From Sorghum bicolor (Eukaryota > Streptophyta > Magnoliopsida > Poales > Poaceae): a DNA stretch of 64,000 bases. Made by a program: the position numbers and the translations under genes. Below the pieces are notes generated by a model, which did not search any database, had not been told where the DNA came from, and saw only the letters and a list, made by a program, of their open reading frames with translations. The stretch is from contig NC_012872.2 of assembly GCF_000003195.3 (NCBI RefSeq), positions 59,563,695 through 59,627,694 on the forward strand, in the 5' to 3' direction. Below, piece after piece: positions 33,995-46,552 of this stretch. Each line of letters starts with the position of its first letter. Positions within the stretch are counted from its first letter, which is position 1.

Positions 33995-35555
33995 TCCACT
34001 CCTCTTCTCCCTTCTCCCAAACTCGTCCTCGCGGCCTCGTCCTCGCCTCATCGCCCTAGTCCCCGTCCCCCATCCAAATCAGGCGCAAGAGCCGAGCGGC
34101 GGCCTCCACCCTCCAGCCCACTGGCCACTACCCACGTCTCGTCGGCAAAAAAATTGGTCCCCCTGCTCCTGCCGGTTTCTGGTTGGTGATGAGGCGGTGA
34201 GTAAAGGCGTCTGGGGCTGCCTTTCTTCCGTGCGGCCATGGAGCGGATGGCGAGGCGGCAATCGCTGCATGGGAGGAAGTGAGTCCGTGAGGCATCAACT
34301 CAAATCTCTCGGCTTTCTCAGGAGTCAGGACTCAGGACTCAGGCTGGCAAGCAAGCACTCTTCCAGTTCCAGACCAGGTAGATTTTTCTTTCTCATCAGA
34401 GGAAGCCCCTAATCTAGCTGTGGGACTTAAGCCTCACATAAGTGATGAGTCTATTTTCTCCATTCTCTTTTATAAAACACACACACATAGACAGATTCAA
34501 ACTTTTATTTTTTAACTAATAATTTGACTAACAATTTATTACCTAATACAATTAGATTTATAATTAATATATTATCTAATTATCATAATAACTTTATAAA
34601 CATAAACAATACAATACTCCTTCAATCATAAATTATAAGCTATTTTTAATGTTTTGAAGTGTTGAAATATCCTAAGTTTGACCAAATTTATATAGTATAA
34701 AATAATAATATTTATATGATGTCATAAATCTTTGTAATTTTTTCTACAATTTTAGTTAAATCTGATATATTTTGATTCTCTAAAAAATTAGAATGACTTA
34801 TAGAATGAAGCATTGTTTATAATCTTCCGCTATAGCTTTTTGAGCAAGGTCCCACTTTGTGTTCATATATAATTTAGCTGTTATATCCACTATAATCCGA
34901 TATAGCTCCAATATTAACTATTTTAAAGATATACCGCTAAACACTTTAGTCCACTACAAATTATTGTAAAATACATGTTTCTTGTATTTTTTTAGAAAAA
35001 AAAACTAATTACTATAAAATTCCTGTGAAATCCCTACATTTCAAAAGGGTCCGAAATGATTATAAAAAAAAGTCAGGTGTAGTTATTTGAAAGAACGTGT
35101 AACGTGAAACCGCCTCTTATAAAAGGAGATGGAAGGTGTAGTTAGCATAGCGTGTTGGGTCCCAGTCGGTCCGCAACAACGCCGGTGCTCTATGCGTTGC
35201 AGATGCATACCTGCGCATCTTCAGGTCCTGTTTGGAACGTGAGTTTTTTTTTTTTAAAAAAAAACTACATTCTTTATCAGATTAAACTGAATTTTAGTTA
35301 AATTTCTAAATAATCTCGTGCGAAATTCCCACGGGATATCCACATTCTTACGACGTACTCCTACTACATCTCCAACTCTTTTCACCCAAACAGGACAACA
35401 CCGACTCTGAACTCATGAAGCAGTTCTCTGAGGACCAAAATTGGAAATCCACTCTTTTCTCGGCTACCGCGCGTCTGTGCGCACGTCCCTAGTACTTGCC
35501 GCAAAAGAGAAAGAGCAACGAGCAGCTTCGTGAGGCAGGCACAGTGTCACACCAG
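33995..35555. other. Intergenic region with one Stowaway-like MITE
   Basis: 34.0-34.42 kb is GC-rich with an unrecognised open frame. At 34615-34812 is a Stowaway-like element: left ACTCCTTCAATCATAAATTA, right GAATGACTTATAGAATGAAG, with the CCAAATTTATATAGTATAAA block shared with 27240. The rest is AT-rich and featureless. Confidence 0.4.
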
Positions 35556-36032
35556 GGCCTTGTTTAGGCCTTGTTTAGTTCGCAAAAATTTTCAAGATTC
35601 CCCGTCACATCGAATCTTTAATCACATGCATGCAGCATTAAATAAAGATAAAAATAAAAACTAATTACACAGTTTATCTGAAATTTGTGAGATGAATCTT
35701 TTGAGCCTAGTTACTTCGTGGTTGGACAATGTTTGTCAAATAAAAACGAAAGTGCTACAGTAGCCAAAAACCCAAAATTTTGCCAACTAAACAAGGCATA
35801 GTTTCAAAAAAAATTGCAAAACAGGTACTGTAGCACTTTCGTTTGTTTATGATAAAAATTGTCCAATCATGGATTAACTAGGCTGAAAAGATTCATCTCA
35901 TCAATTCCGACCAAACTATGCAATTAGTTTTTATTTTTGTCTATATTTAATACTTCATGCATGCGTCTAAAGATTCGATGTGACGAGAAATCTGAAAAAT
36001 TTTGCAAAATTTGTTGGGAAGTAAACAAGGCC
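35556..36032. mobile_element. Two nested GGCCTTGTTTAGTT-family MITEs, outer TSD CAG
   Basis: The outer copy has matching CAG triplets on both sides (35553-35555 and 36033-36035) and ends GGCCTTGTTTA / GTAAACAAGGCC. After its first 11 bases a second copy (35567 to about 35797) begins GGCCTTGTTTAGTTCGC and ends CAACTAAACAAGGC. Then the outer copy resumes (TAGTTTCAAAAAAAATTGC) in the opposite orientation. The inner insertion used the TTA inside the outer terminus (35564-35566). Confidence 0.85.
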
Positions 36033-36329
36033 CAGATCTACCACCATAGTACACACCAAGGGAAATGCGGAAATCATCATTCCAACTCCACTCCGTGCAG
36101 TACAAAAGGCAACGGAACGGCAAGCCCGTCGCACATCCTATCAAGCTTTTCTGACCAGTTCTAACAAACACCAAAACGCATCACGCATACTCGTCTTGCT
36201 TGCAGATCTTTGCCGCTATAAAACAGATCCTGCAGCACACGCGAACATTACACTTGAAAACATTGAAAGAAGAATATGGATCTCCTTCAGTGACCATCAC
36301 GAACACCTAAATAAATCGGTAAGTCGCTG

Positions 36330-38134
36330 CTAATATGCCCCCGTGGAACCGCTGTTGTTTTTCCACCTTGTCCAGAGCAGGACTTCCAGCGTGATGATGG
36401 TGATCAGAAGGATGGCCAGGTTGAAACCGTAGCCGATCTTCCAAGAGTTGCCTGCGCCGCCGACCTTGATCCCGAGCACAATGTTGATGGCTGCAAAGAA
36501 GAGGGCGAGCCTGCCGACCCAGTGGTGGTACCAGTTCCAGAACTTGCGGTACTTGGAGTCCTTATTGGGCCTCAGGAAAATTGCCAGGATCTGAAGAAAG
36601 TAGACAGACATTCAGATCCGCGTAGCATGTCTATTCTATGTTGAAAATGCTGGTCTTAGAGTACTACTTGTAGTGCAAATTGTTATGGGAAAAGCTTTAA
36701 CACTTGGACACAGCTACAAAACTACCGTTTATGTTCTGGAAAAAACTAAACTGCAATGACTTTGTATAAGTACTACATGGCATGATTTCAGCTGCACAGA
36801 AGCAGAAAGCACATACCTGCAAAATGCCTAGCACAAGCACAAATATGCCAAGGCCCCTATGGGCCGGGACGTCGGCTTGGATCTTGTTGTACAATGATAC
36901 TCCAGCCACAACGCCGGCCAGACCCAGGATGAATCCCACGAACTGGATACCGGCATGGAGGTAGAACCAGAGGGGGTCCCATCTCCTGCAGTACCTTGCA
37001 ACAATGGCACCAATTGGCAGGAGCACACCCCACGCGAACAAGTTGAGCGCCCCATGGGTCCTTTTCAGACCGTCCGGGAAGGATGATGAGCTTGAAGCGC
37101 TGCCTGAAAACAACCAAAGTTTGTTGTTTTTGTTCAGTTAGAAGAATGATTTGGTGATTGGGATGTCAGAGCAGAAGTGCATTCGTCAGTTGCTTTGTTT
37201 GTCATTTGTCTGAACTATGGTTCTCTGATTTGAGAAGCATAGTAGATCAGATCACACAGGATTGCACAAGCGCTTCGCAATTGTTCAAATGACTATGTGC
37301 TCATAAAGCAGACCTAAACTTAAGATCTTACTTTGTCATGGTCTCATGGACTGATTTTTTTTTTCTCAGAGTAAAAGGCCTAGGCAGGCGGCACTAGAAT
37401 GAACAATGAAGCAATCAAACAGACCTGTGGTGAAATCAAACACGATGGCGGTCTTGTCCTGGTGCTCGGAGAGGTGGTCGTTGACGGGGATGGCGGAGCC
37501 AATGGCGAAGAGCACGTTCTGGCTCTTGAGCGGCTCGGTGAAGCTGAGCTGGAAGGCGAGGTAGATCTTGGCCTGCTGCACGAGCACGGTGGGCTTGTGG
37601 TGGTCGCTGGAGGCGAGGAAGCCCTGGTCCGCCACCACCTTGGAGGGGGTCTTGCCCTCCAGCGAGAAGGGCTTGATGTGCGGGACGCCTGTCTTGCCCA
37701 TCCACCCCACCATGGCGCTCGAGCCCACCATGAGGCCGTTCTTGGAGAACCCCATCCCCACCCACCCTGTGCTGTACATGGTCGACAGCACCACCCGCAG
37801 CACGTTGTCCTTGCCCTGCGCGTACTGCAGTCCAAGGAATAGCAGAGGAGTTTCAGTGAGGGCAAAGTGGGAGCGCGCGGCCGGCGCCGGCCGCACCGGA
37901 ACGCCACGGATCTAGCGCCAGGAGGCAAGAATCTCGCGGATCGTAGCAATGGCGGGAGGTACTACATACCCGGAGCACGAAGTTGTTCCAGACGGGGGCG
38001 CAGGCGAGCCCCGAGAAGTTGCCGGCAAGCTGAGCCGGCAGCTCGTCGTCGCAGGTCGCCTGCGCCATCACCGCCAGAGCGAGGACGGCGAGCGCGACGA
38101 GCAGCGTGGCGGCGGACGCGCGCCCCATGGCCAT
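36330..38134 (-). CDS. Cytochrome b561 and DOMON domain protein, 370 aa, four exons
   Basis: Predicted ascorbate-linked trans-membrane electron transfer protein of the plasma membrane (AIR12-type DOMON fused to a b561 core). Exons in transcript order are 38134-37970, 37824-37425, 37103-36817 and 36590-36330 (165+400+287+261 = 1113 nt), GT-AG throughout, phases consistent. Residues 1-26 form a signal peptide (LLVALAVLALAVMAQA). The DOMON domain spans about 50-190 (WNNFVLRYAQGKDNVLRVV, STGWVGMGFSKNGLMVGSSA). The b561 part has about five membrane segments and haem-type histidines near 205 (KRTHGALN), 238 (YLHAGIQ), 270 (PAHRGLG) and 306/307 (YHHWVGR). Length and order are normal for the family. 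The start is the first ATG before the signal peptide; a second Met is two codons on. The acceptor donor electron chemistry is inferred from the family. Confidence 0.95.
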
Positions 38135-40471
38135 CTTCGCCGAGGGAGGGAGACGGCCGTCGACGCCGACACGCGAGAACCAGTACAGCTACGCGGCTAC
38201 GCCTCCGTATCAACTGCGACGTGCCAACCACCGCTGCTAGCTTGGGAGTTGTGGGTACGTGCTGGTGTCCGGGTGGGCAGCTGCGACCTGGATGCTGCTT
38301 GCGATTGTGCTTATGATATTGGCATGTTGCTACTGCCGGTGAGCTGTTCTTGCGAGAATCTCCTGCGAGCAAGTGTCGCTAATCGCTAGATCTAGAACGA
38401 ACAGTCAAAAGGGATCCATGTGTGTGCACCTGCACCGTGCACGCACTGCTCTAGTGGAGCTTTCTTGGGTTGAGCTAACCTTGTCTTCATGTGATCTTTT
38501 TTTTAAGTGCAATGTTTTATTCTGGTTTAGGCTGAACTAAGAAACTTTCCTACTGAAAATTTGAAGCCCTCGGTGTGGAGATGTACTCTGGAACATCCTA
38601 AAACGAAAATTAAGAATGTGTTTTGGACTATTTTGCTCCGAATTTTTCAGCTCTACTTTCAAATTAGCTACATAGCTCAGCTCCACAGACACAGCCCTAG
38701 GAAAACCGAGGAGACCTGGGGTGGGGGTGTTGGAGATGGCTATGTAATTTGTTTTTTTAAATAGTTTTTAAAAACCTCTCCCGACATCCTTCCGATACAT
38801 TCGATGTGACATCCAAAAGGTTTTCATCTCCAATCTAAACAGGACCTAATTTTATGTTTTTGAGCGATTCTCCTTCCCTAGGTAATTCAATACATTTGGT
38901 TTCTTCCTTCTCAAGTACGCTCTCTTTCTAACCTTTCTTCTCCCCCTAGCACCCCCTAGCCTGAGCCACCACTATACCTTTTGTGGCCACCACAGGTACT
39001 CCTTCGACAATGTGATAGATGGAATAGATATATATGATAATCATAAATTAGACAAAACTTTTTTTCCAATCCCGAATATCATCTCTTGGTTGCCCACAAA
39101 GCTCAATTGGCTATCATGGCAGCCATTAGTCGTGGAGGGCCTTCTTTGTTGGCGTCGAGGAGTGGACGTACCTTGGCCTAGTCTTCCACCACTAGTCTAG
39201 GTCTCATTGTTGTGGGGCTACTTCATTTATCACTGAAAGAATAATTTTTTTAAATTCTAAAATAATAAAAATATGAGCATCAAATTTGTAATTCTTATAG
39301 CCCTTATTGCAATTGCTCGCCAGGCTAAAATATAGGAGAAATGGTACGGAACATTTGCATCAGAGGAATACTGTTGCAGGGCCGCATAATACGCCACTAA
39401 AAACATGTTGCCATGTTGGGGTCTTTATTAAAAACAGTCAGATTCACGCCTGCCCATTACACATGCAGGCATGTTCTCCTACCCCGTCTCAAGCATAAAA
39501 CACCCCTAGTGGCGTTTGCTGCAACTACCTAATAAAAATATTGAGTCTTCGGTTGTGTCCTGTTTAGATGTCAATCCTTTAGCCAGTCGTTATCGCAGTG
39601 TATGAAGGAAGGCATCAAGGAATCCATCATTCACCAGCGTTCAGAGATGGCATTTCACACAACTGAGAGAGATCGAGATGGCTGTAAAATATCGAATTAG
39701 CTCGACCTGATTACTGAATATGAATGAGCTACGTTCTGTCAAAAAATATGAATGACCTACGAAAAAAAAAAGGATACATGCAAATTCAGCTCGGCGAGGT
39801 CTAGTAAATTTTTGTTGAATGAATATGCATCCAGCACGATGTGTGTCGGTAGGCAGAGGAGTACTATCGTGTACTGATGTGCCTGCGTTTTTGCTCCATT
39901 TTCTATGCTTCTTTTCTTTGTCGTCGGTGGGAGGCTTTGCGGTTCATTTTCTAAAATCAAAAGTGATGTCTGCAGCTACAAGTGGACCACATGCGTAAGC
40001 CTAGCACGACCTTTAGCGGAAAAGGAACATTTTTTATGCAAACTTACTAATCATTTGCTCCAAAGATCATTGCCTTCATGTTGCTTGCGTTATCCAAGTT
40101 GAAAGATTAATAAGTAACCGTTCATTTCAAAAAAAAAAGTAACCTGAACCTCTGTTGTAGCCACCCAAAAAGTTTGTGACGGTCAGCAACAAGATCTCAA
40201 ATGCGCGCACGCACACGTACACACAAAAGGAGGAGAGGCAAGAACTTCACGCAGATCTGCACAATATATGGTTCTGTTCGTTGCGTGACCTATGTTTCTT
40301 CTGTCGAGTGCTGATATTTCTGTTTATCACCTATGAGATCATCGTTAGCTGATCAGTACTATACTGATCAGACACCTGCAGCACGACAAGAATGCTTGGA
40401 AATTCTGCTTATGCGTACTATATGTATACGCACTTGTCTATCTAGGAGTACATTCTACAGTATGGATGTTC
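38135..40471. other. Intergenic region between b561 and the WSD pseudogene
   Basis: 38.14-38.4 kb is the likely b561 promoter and 5' leader; no sure TATA box. The rest (38.4-40.4 kb) contains an AT-rich stretch and open frames up to 76 codons without recognisable domains. I see no terminal repeats. Confidence 0.35.
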
Positions 40472-40738
40472 AGCTGGAAGCAGCATCCTGCGTCTCCCCT
40501 GGTTTTCCTGAAGCTGCCTTGCGAATGAGCCTGAGGGACTCGGCAAAGTCGTCCAGGAACTGATGGCGATCCGGAAACTGTGCTTCATCTACCGACAGGA
40601 CCAGCTTCACGGAGTTCATGTAATAAACTCTAGTAGTGCACAGTCAGCGCCTGCACACACATGCATCCACACCACACAACAGGATTATAACCACAGTCAC
40701 TGCATGTTCTTCAGATTCAGATGCCGGGAGGAACTTAA

Positions 40739-41176
40739 GGCCTTGTTTAGTTGGCAAAATTTTTTGTTTTTGGGTACTGTAGCATTTCGTTTTTATTTGA
40801 CAAACATTGTCCAATTACGGAGTAACTAGGCTCAAAAGATTCATCTCACAAATTACAGGTAAATTGTGCAATTAGTTTTTATTTTCGTCTATATTTAATG
40901 CTCCATGCATACGACCAAAGATTCGATGTGACGGGGAATCTTGAAAAAAATTTTGTCAGGCAAAATTTTGGTTTTTTGGCTACCGTAGCACTTTCGTTTT
41001 TATTTGACAAACATTGTTCAATCACGGAGTAACTAGGCTCAAAAGATTCATCTCACAAATTTCAGGTAAACTGTGTAATTAGTTTTTATTTTTATTTTTA
41101 TTTAATGCTCCATGCATGTGACCAAAGATTCGATGTGACGAAAAATCTTGAAAATTTTTGCGAACTAAACAAGGCC
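40739..41176. mobile_element. Dimeric GGCCTTGTTTAGTT-family MITE, TSD TAA
   Basis: One pair of outer ends (GGCCTTGTTTAGTTGGC and GCGAACTAAACAAGGCC) and one TAA duplication (40736-40738 and 41177-41179) enclose two MITE bodies in the same direction. Each body contains the CTGTAGCA/CCGTAGCA..TTTTTATTTGACAAACATTG and GGAGTAACTAGGCTCAAAAG blocks. The junction at about 40958 lacks internal termini. It sits right beside the WSD exon coding GTYGHPH, at or near its splice donor. Confidence 0.85.
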
Positions 41177-42028
41177 TAAGTGTGGGTGCCCGTAGGTGCC
41201 GGGAGCAATGTAGACGATGGGGTTGCCGCAGAACAGCACCTGTCCCGTCGGCCCGACCATGTTGGAGAAGGACAGGGTGGTGTGCGTGAACATGCCGTAG
41301 CAGAGCGCAGCTGCTGCCTGCAAAAACAAATTCTCGCTCTGCAAACTCTGTCACTCTGTCAGGAATCAGGATGCGGCGACGAATCAAGATCGCAAACTCT
41401 GATACGGCAAGAATGCCCAGTTCTCTCCTCCAGTCACGGCACCGGGCGCCGGATGGAGATAGGAAAGGAAACCCAGCTAGCGCACCTTGATGCCGAAAAG
41501 TTTGAGAACCATGTCCCCGCTCCAGAAGGTGAAGTGAAGACCGACTCCATGGAGCTCTTCTTCCGGCGCGCGACCTTGGTCGCCGTCCGGACGTACTCGA
41601 TGGGGTCATCGTGCTTGGCCAGGTGGAATGGAAGGGGATTAGCATGTAGCCCAGCTTGTTTCCCCATCTCGCGCCGTTGTCCTTGCTGGACTACATCATG
41701 CTTGCCAATGCCTACCAGTACCATTCAGGCAACAAGCACAAAAATGGAAAGTGTGTTAGCTCTAGCTGTGAGCAACGACAAGAAGAGATCTTCCACACTA
41801 GTCTGCTGTGATCAAAGAGGACGTGGTATGGAAGAGAAGCTCACATGTATATGTATGCCGGGCGTCGCCCGTAAGTTGACGAGAACAGCGGACCGCACCG
41901 TGATGCTCTTCCTGTCGCTTTGACCTGAAGATTTTGGTTTTGGCGTCAGTTATTCAGTTGCAAAGGTCCACAGCAATGTGATGAATCTATCAATCAATGC
42001 ACTACCAAATGCCGCATTTCAGCACTTG

Positions 42029-42629
42029 GGCCTTGTTTAGTTCCCTAAAAATTTTGCAAAATTTTTCAGATTCCCCATCACATCGAATCTTTAGACGTAT
42101 GCATGGAGTATTAAATATAGATAAAAATAAAAACTAATTGCACACTTTAGTCGGAATTGACGAGACGAATCTTTTGAGCCTAGTTAGAGCATCTCCAAAG
42201 GCTTTGGCAAATTGACTTGACATTTGTTGCTATTTGCAAACTCCCATAACAAAATGCAAAAGATAAAAATAGGTCATCTCCAAGGAAATTGACATTTGGA
42301 CTTGGCAAAGGATAAAAATAGAAGGTCTCCAGGCGCGCGCTTTCCTCGCGTGTGACTTTACTTGCGCGATCGGGTTTGTAAAGTCATCCACAGCTTGGCA
42401 TTTTTGCCAAGTTTGCTCCCTCATTTGTCAAGTTGCCCAAATTGCAAACTCCAAATACAAAACCGTTGGATACCTCTTTTGGAGCTTTTTTGGCAAATTA
42501 CTTAAATGCAAACCTCAAATGCAAAACCCTTGGAGATGCTCTTAGTCCATAATGGAACAATATTTGTCAAATACAAACGAAATTGCTACAGTGCTCATTT
42601 TGTCAAAAATTTTGGAACTAAACAAGGCC
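42029..42629. mobile_element. GGCCTTGTTTAGTT-family MITE, TSD TTG, with a second MITE inside
   Basis: The left end is GGCCTTGTTTAGTTCCC and the right end is GGAACTAAACAAGGCC. TTG flanks both sides (42026-42028 and 42630-42632). The body is split at GCCTAGTTA by the element at 42187-42541. The right end lies directly beyond the WSD exon ending YYFRRT, so insertion probably removed or displaced that splice donor. Confidence 0.92.
42187..42541. mobile_element. Tourist-like MITE with GAGCATCTCCAA ends, TSD TTA
   Basis: The left end GAGCATCTCCAAAGG and the right end CCTTGGAGATGCTC are inverted repeats. TTA is duplicated (42184-42186 and 42542-42544). At 355 bp it contains repeated CAAATTGCAAACTC/CAAATGCAAAACC motifs. 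It is younger than the MITE it interrupts. Confidence 0.93.
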
Positions 42630-43366
42630 TTGCTCACTTGTTCTCCGGAAATAGTACCGAGATAGAGCGCTACAGGTTACCCCAAAAAGAACATCATTTA
42701 CAGTCTGAAAAAGTACAGGATACAGAACCCACAAGGGACAGTGACGTATAGGTATAGCGTCCAGTGGAACGAACGTAGAAGACGAGCGTACGCAGCTTTG
42801 CATTCTTGACGTACTTGATGTCGTCCAGGCTGAGCGTGCGGTTTCACGAAGCGCCTGGGCTGGAACTCGGTGCCCTCCTTGGTCCTTGCCCTTGAGCACC
42901 GTGGGCGCGTCGCCCAGCAGCGACACCGCCGTCGCGAAGAAGCAAGGCCACGTCCACGACGGTATGTCGGTGTGCCACGCCAGCACGACGAGCAAGGACA
43001 GGAGCCACACGGCCAGCGCCGCGGCCGACGAGAGCGAGAGCGGCCGCCGCCGACTCCGCACCGCGTAGAGGGGGCCCGCGCGTCGCCGGGCAGGCGGGGG
43101 CCGGGAGGGAAGGGAGCGCGCTCGGGTCGGCGGCGGCCTCGGCGGTGGGGAAGTCGATCCAGGACTCCGGGGCCTTGTCCGGGTCGGCCGACGTGGCGGC
43201 GTGGTCCAACTCGGGGACGATGATGTGGTCGTCCATGTTCACCGCTGTCCGTACCCACTTCGGCCTGGCATCCTTTTCCAACTCATTTAACACCTGCAAA
43301 CCATTGTTGTGGTTCTCTCTCTAAACAACGAGGAGGAAACAAACAACAAAAACAACAACGTATAAC

Positions 43367-43720
43367 TGTTTTTTCTCTTGAATACGCAAGAGAGCATTGC
43401 TTATCTTTATATTAAGAAGGAAGAAGCTATATATTATTACAAAGGGTTGCCTATGGCCAAAACTACGCGCGTAGGGGCTACATCTTGATTGTACAACTTT
43501 AAAGTCTCCGTGAGCAGCTGGCTACCCTCCTTCCACAGATGCTAGACAAGCTAAGCTGTTTGGCCCCGCCTGTATCCACTGATCTGCCTCTATCTTTACA
43601 AGAAGCAGGAGATCATTCACCGTGGTTGAGATCTCCCTTAAGCACCGTCGTTCTTTTCATAGTCTTACCAAAAGACTAGCGCGAAGAGTGAATTGATGCT
43701 GACTTTCTGATGCCAATGTA
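43367..43720 (-). mobile_element. LINE 3'-end fragment inside WSD pseudogene intron 1
   Basis: Read on the minus strand it ends CTCTCTTGCGTATTCAAGAG followed by a short A-run (TTTTTTC on the plus strand near 43371). This resembles the tail of the LINE at 26415-27004. The body has no intact frame. The distal limit is uncertain. Confidence 0.5.
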
Positions 43721-45598
43721 CCCCTATCACAAATCAAAATGATCTACAACGCAAGAAGATGTTTTAATTCATTTCAGCTTAGTTAGAGGCTTGCAACATG
43801 GAGTGTTGTGTTTTGGGACTTGAGTGGTAACATTGTAAGGCTGTTTTTATGGCTTGTAATCATTTTTCTTTCTTTTCTTAGTTGATAGACAGAGTTTGGT
43901 GGGCTACAACAATGAGTGTGCTAGGAGAGTTCATGAGGCTAAGTTACACTCTATATCAATTCATAGAATTGTGGTTTTCCAACCGGAGATATATATTAAC
44001 ATCTACAAAAATATATCAATGCATTGTCATGACACATTTTATGATGAATTTAGTGAGACGAATTAGGCGTTATAGATATTATTAGTGTACCTTTCCTATA
44101 ATTAACTAAATTTAAAGAAGTTTAATTAGGACAAGGTAAAATGACTTGTAATGTAATATAAATAGAAGGGGTACATATTTCCATCGGATGCTATAAAACA
44201 CTTGAACTCTCTATACTTAACATTGTTAATTAACCACAAATATTTTGAGGTTGAGTGGCAGATCTAAACATTGTTTACCTAAATGGTCGTTTAGTCAGTT
44301 TACACACTGTTTTAAAGCTACATGACAATATATTATTTTGTTTAGTCACCCGTTACTACCGTTTAAATAGCCATTTTGTGCGTTTAGGTGTCTCTTTAGT
44401 CCGAATAATAGCTAAATACAACAAGTAATAGACTGTTTACTGCATAGGATAATGTTAGATCTATGTCAAAAAAAAAGTTTGTGTGTTAAATTTTTCTAAA
44501 ATATACTTGTTAAGGCCTTATTTGAATGTAGTCGGAATCCAGTCCAAAACATGTGGATTCAACCACATCCAAAGCCTAAGATGATTTAACTTTCCTCTTC
44601 CACAAAGAAAATCTAACAAAAAAAAATGGGCACACATCTCAGTTCCTACTTTTCTGCCGCAAGACGTAGATGTTAAAGCATGCATTGTAACGGCATAGAC
44701 CGAGTTAGTTTGTACTAGCTTGACCGTGTGGCCACGGCATCCCACATTCTCTGTCCGTGCACTCCCTACACCGGCTATTGTAACTTGTATATGTACACAC
44801 CAGAGGGCAACATGAATTCCTGTTGGCTCAATCTCTCTTCAGGAGATCGTATCGTGGTCGTGGAAAAAAGCAGACTCCAAAGACCTGGCAATCTGACATG
44901 AGTGAACCACGCATGAATTGGCACTTCACCAGCACGATCTCGCGACAACCGTCGAAGCAGCCTAGCTACTAGGAATTTTTAACTTTTTGCCACTCTTATG
45001 GGGAGCACTCCTCCGTTTGCCAGCTTTGTGCGTGCTCTTACATATTTGCCACCGCATTTAGTTGAGCTGCTACGCTTTTACCACTCTCGCTGATGTGGTA
45101 TGCCAAGTGGTGCTTCCAGCATGGAACGTAGCCTGGAGCCCTGTTTTGGCATGGCAAATGACGCCGCTGCCCTCGCCCTCTTCTTTTGTTGTGAGGCTGC
45201 CCTCTTCTTCCAGCGTGGAACCGAGCCTGGAATGCATGGATCAAAGAGTTCAAAGACTTGCCATTAGACTCCCTAGCAGATGCAATTAGGATCAAGACAT
45301 TAGTCCTCATGGAAAAGAGAAGGAGGATTTCAAGGGCCATGTCACAGGGTGGAGCAGCTCCGGTTTAAACATATACTTTTCAACTTTTATGCCACACATA
45401 TATAGCGAAAAAACTAGACAGCGATAAACATATACTCTCCTACTCCTTTTAAGTCCTTAGCAGTAGGAAAAAGATAGAGGTTATCAAGTCAAGGTAGACA
45501 GGTCATAAGCTGCTCATCCGTCACACGATTCACGACCACGTAGTGCAGGAAACCCTGCACCGGATGGGGAGTGGATGGTGAACCGTGGACTTACGTAC
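43721..45598. other. Intron 1 of the WSD pseudogene, repetitive
   Basis: At 44516, GGCCTTATTTGAATGTAGTC resembles one end of a MITE, with no second end found. At 44975-45110, repeated phrases TTTTGCCACTCTT, CATATTTGCCACC and TTTTACCACTCTC resemble terminal parts of MULE-type elements. No host exon is recognised. Confidence 0.35.
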
Positions 45599-46552
45599 CT
45601 GGACGCTGCAGAAGCGTGGGTGGCAAGCGAGCGTGGCGGCGACCCTGGCCCGCGCAGCACCGGCAGGTCGACCAGCGCGCCGAGGCCGAACACGGGCACG
45701 ATGTGGCAGCGGAAGTGCGGCTCTGGGAACAGCCGCCCCGTCGTCGGGCTCACCGGCTCCTCCTCGACGGCGGCGGGCCAGCACACCCCCGGCCTGCTGC
45801 TGCATGCTCCCGAACTGATCAATCGCCGCGGACGCTGTGGCGCGTTTACCGACAGCGACCGCTTCCGCAGCAGCGTGGCGCGCGCTGCCGGGCACCGCCG
45901 CGATCCATCGGCGTCTCGCGCGAGCGTACGTGTGCCTTCTTCCTAGTTCGGACGTGGACGACGACTCGGCGGCGTACTCTCCTTGTTCGCGCGGCGGAGG
46001 TAGTCTCCCGCAGTCTCCTCTGCTAACTAAAGCTAGCTAGCAGTGGCGTCCGTGCCGGGGAAGTGCGGAAAGAAAACCAAGCGCGCGCGCTCTCGCTTGC
46101 GACTTGCGCACTGCGCTCGCTTTCGTGCGAGCGTAGCCGGTTTGGCGCGAGTGTGGCTGGCTGACCGGTGAAAACTCGACGCGACTGAACGATGATCGTC
46201 GACCGGGGCGGCCGCCGCAGCCTGCGCCTGGCATCGCGACGTCGCGTACTCGCGTGGCTATAAACGGCAGCGGCTCACGGCGTGCTGTGGCTGAATGTGC
46301 GGCCGCCAGACACGTGTGGCTCTGCCTGGCTGCTTGCCTCGGGCCATCGATGGTCTGGTCGCAGCTCTTCTACAGAGTCGTGTCCAAGTAAAATAAAACG
46401 TAAACTGTTGAAATATTGAGGATTTTTATTAGTTTGTCTTATTAAGTCAAATAATTCTAGGTCATTTTTGAAAAATAATGCTAAGTTTAACTTCGTATAA
46501 AGAGAAGAGTATTATTAGCTGCTACGATAACAAAGATTTAAGGTCTAAAAAG

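Larger units (their letters stand above)
40472..45822 (-). pseudogene. WSD1-like wax ester synthase/diacylglycerol acyltransferase, disabled
   Basis: Functional relatives join fatty acyl-CoA to alcohols for surface wax. Recognisable parts in transcript order: EEEPVSPTTGRLFPEPHFRC then HIVPVFGLGALVDLPVLR (exon 1, to 45599); VLNELEKDARPKWVRTAVNM and DDHIIVPELD (from 43293); VWLLSLLVVLAWHT and DAPTVLKG; TVNDVLFGVTCSALSRYYFR (about 42635-42693); DRKSITVRSAVLVNLRATPG (about 41900); WGNKLGYMLIPFHLAKHDDP across a frameshift (about 41600-41670); MFTHTTLSFSNMVGPTGQVL (about 41240-41300); and VKLVLSVDEAQFPDRHQFLD ending at 40472. Defects: a one-base shift in exon 1 near 45655, no in-frame ATG seen, a deletion of roughly 70 codons that removes the catalytic HHxxxDG motif, a one-base insertion near 42850, and short duplications (TTCCA, TTCAC) causing frameshifts near 41550-41640. 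MITEs and a LINE piece also interrupt it. Confidence 0.88.
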
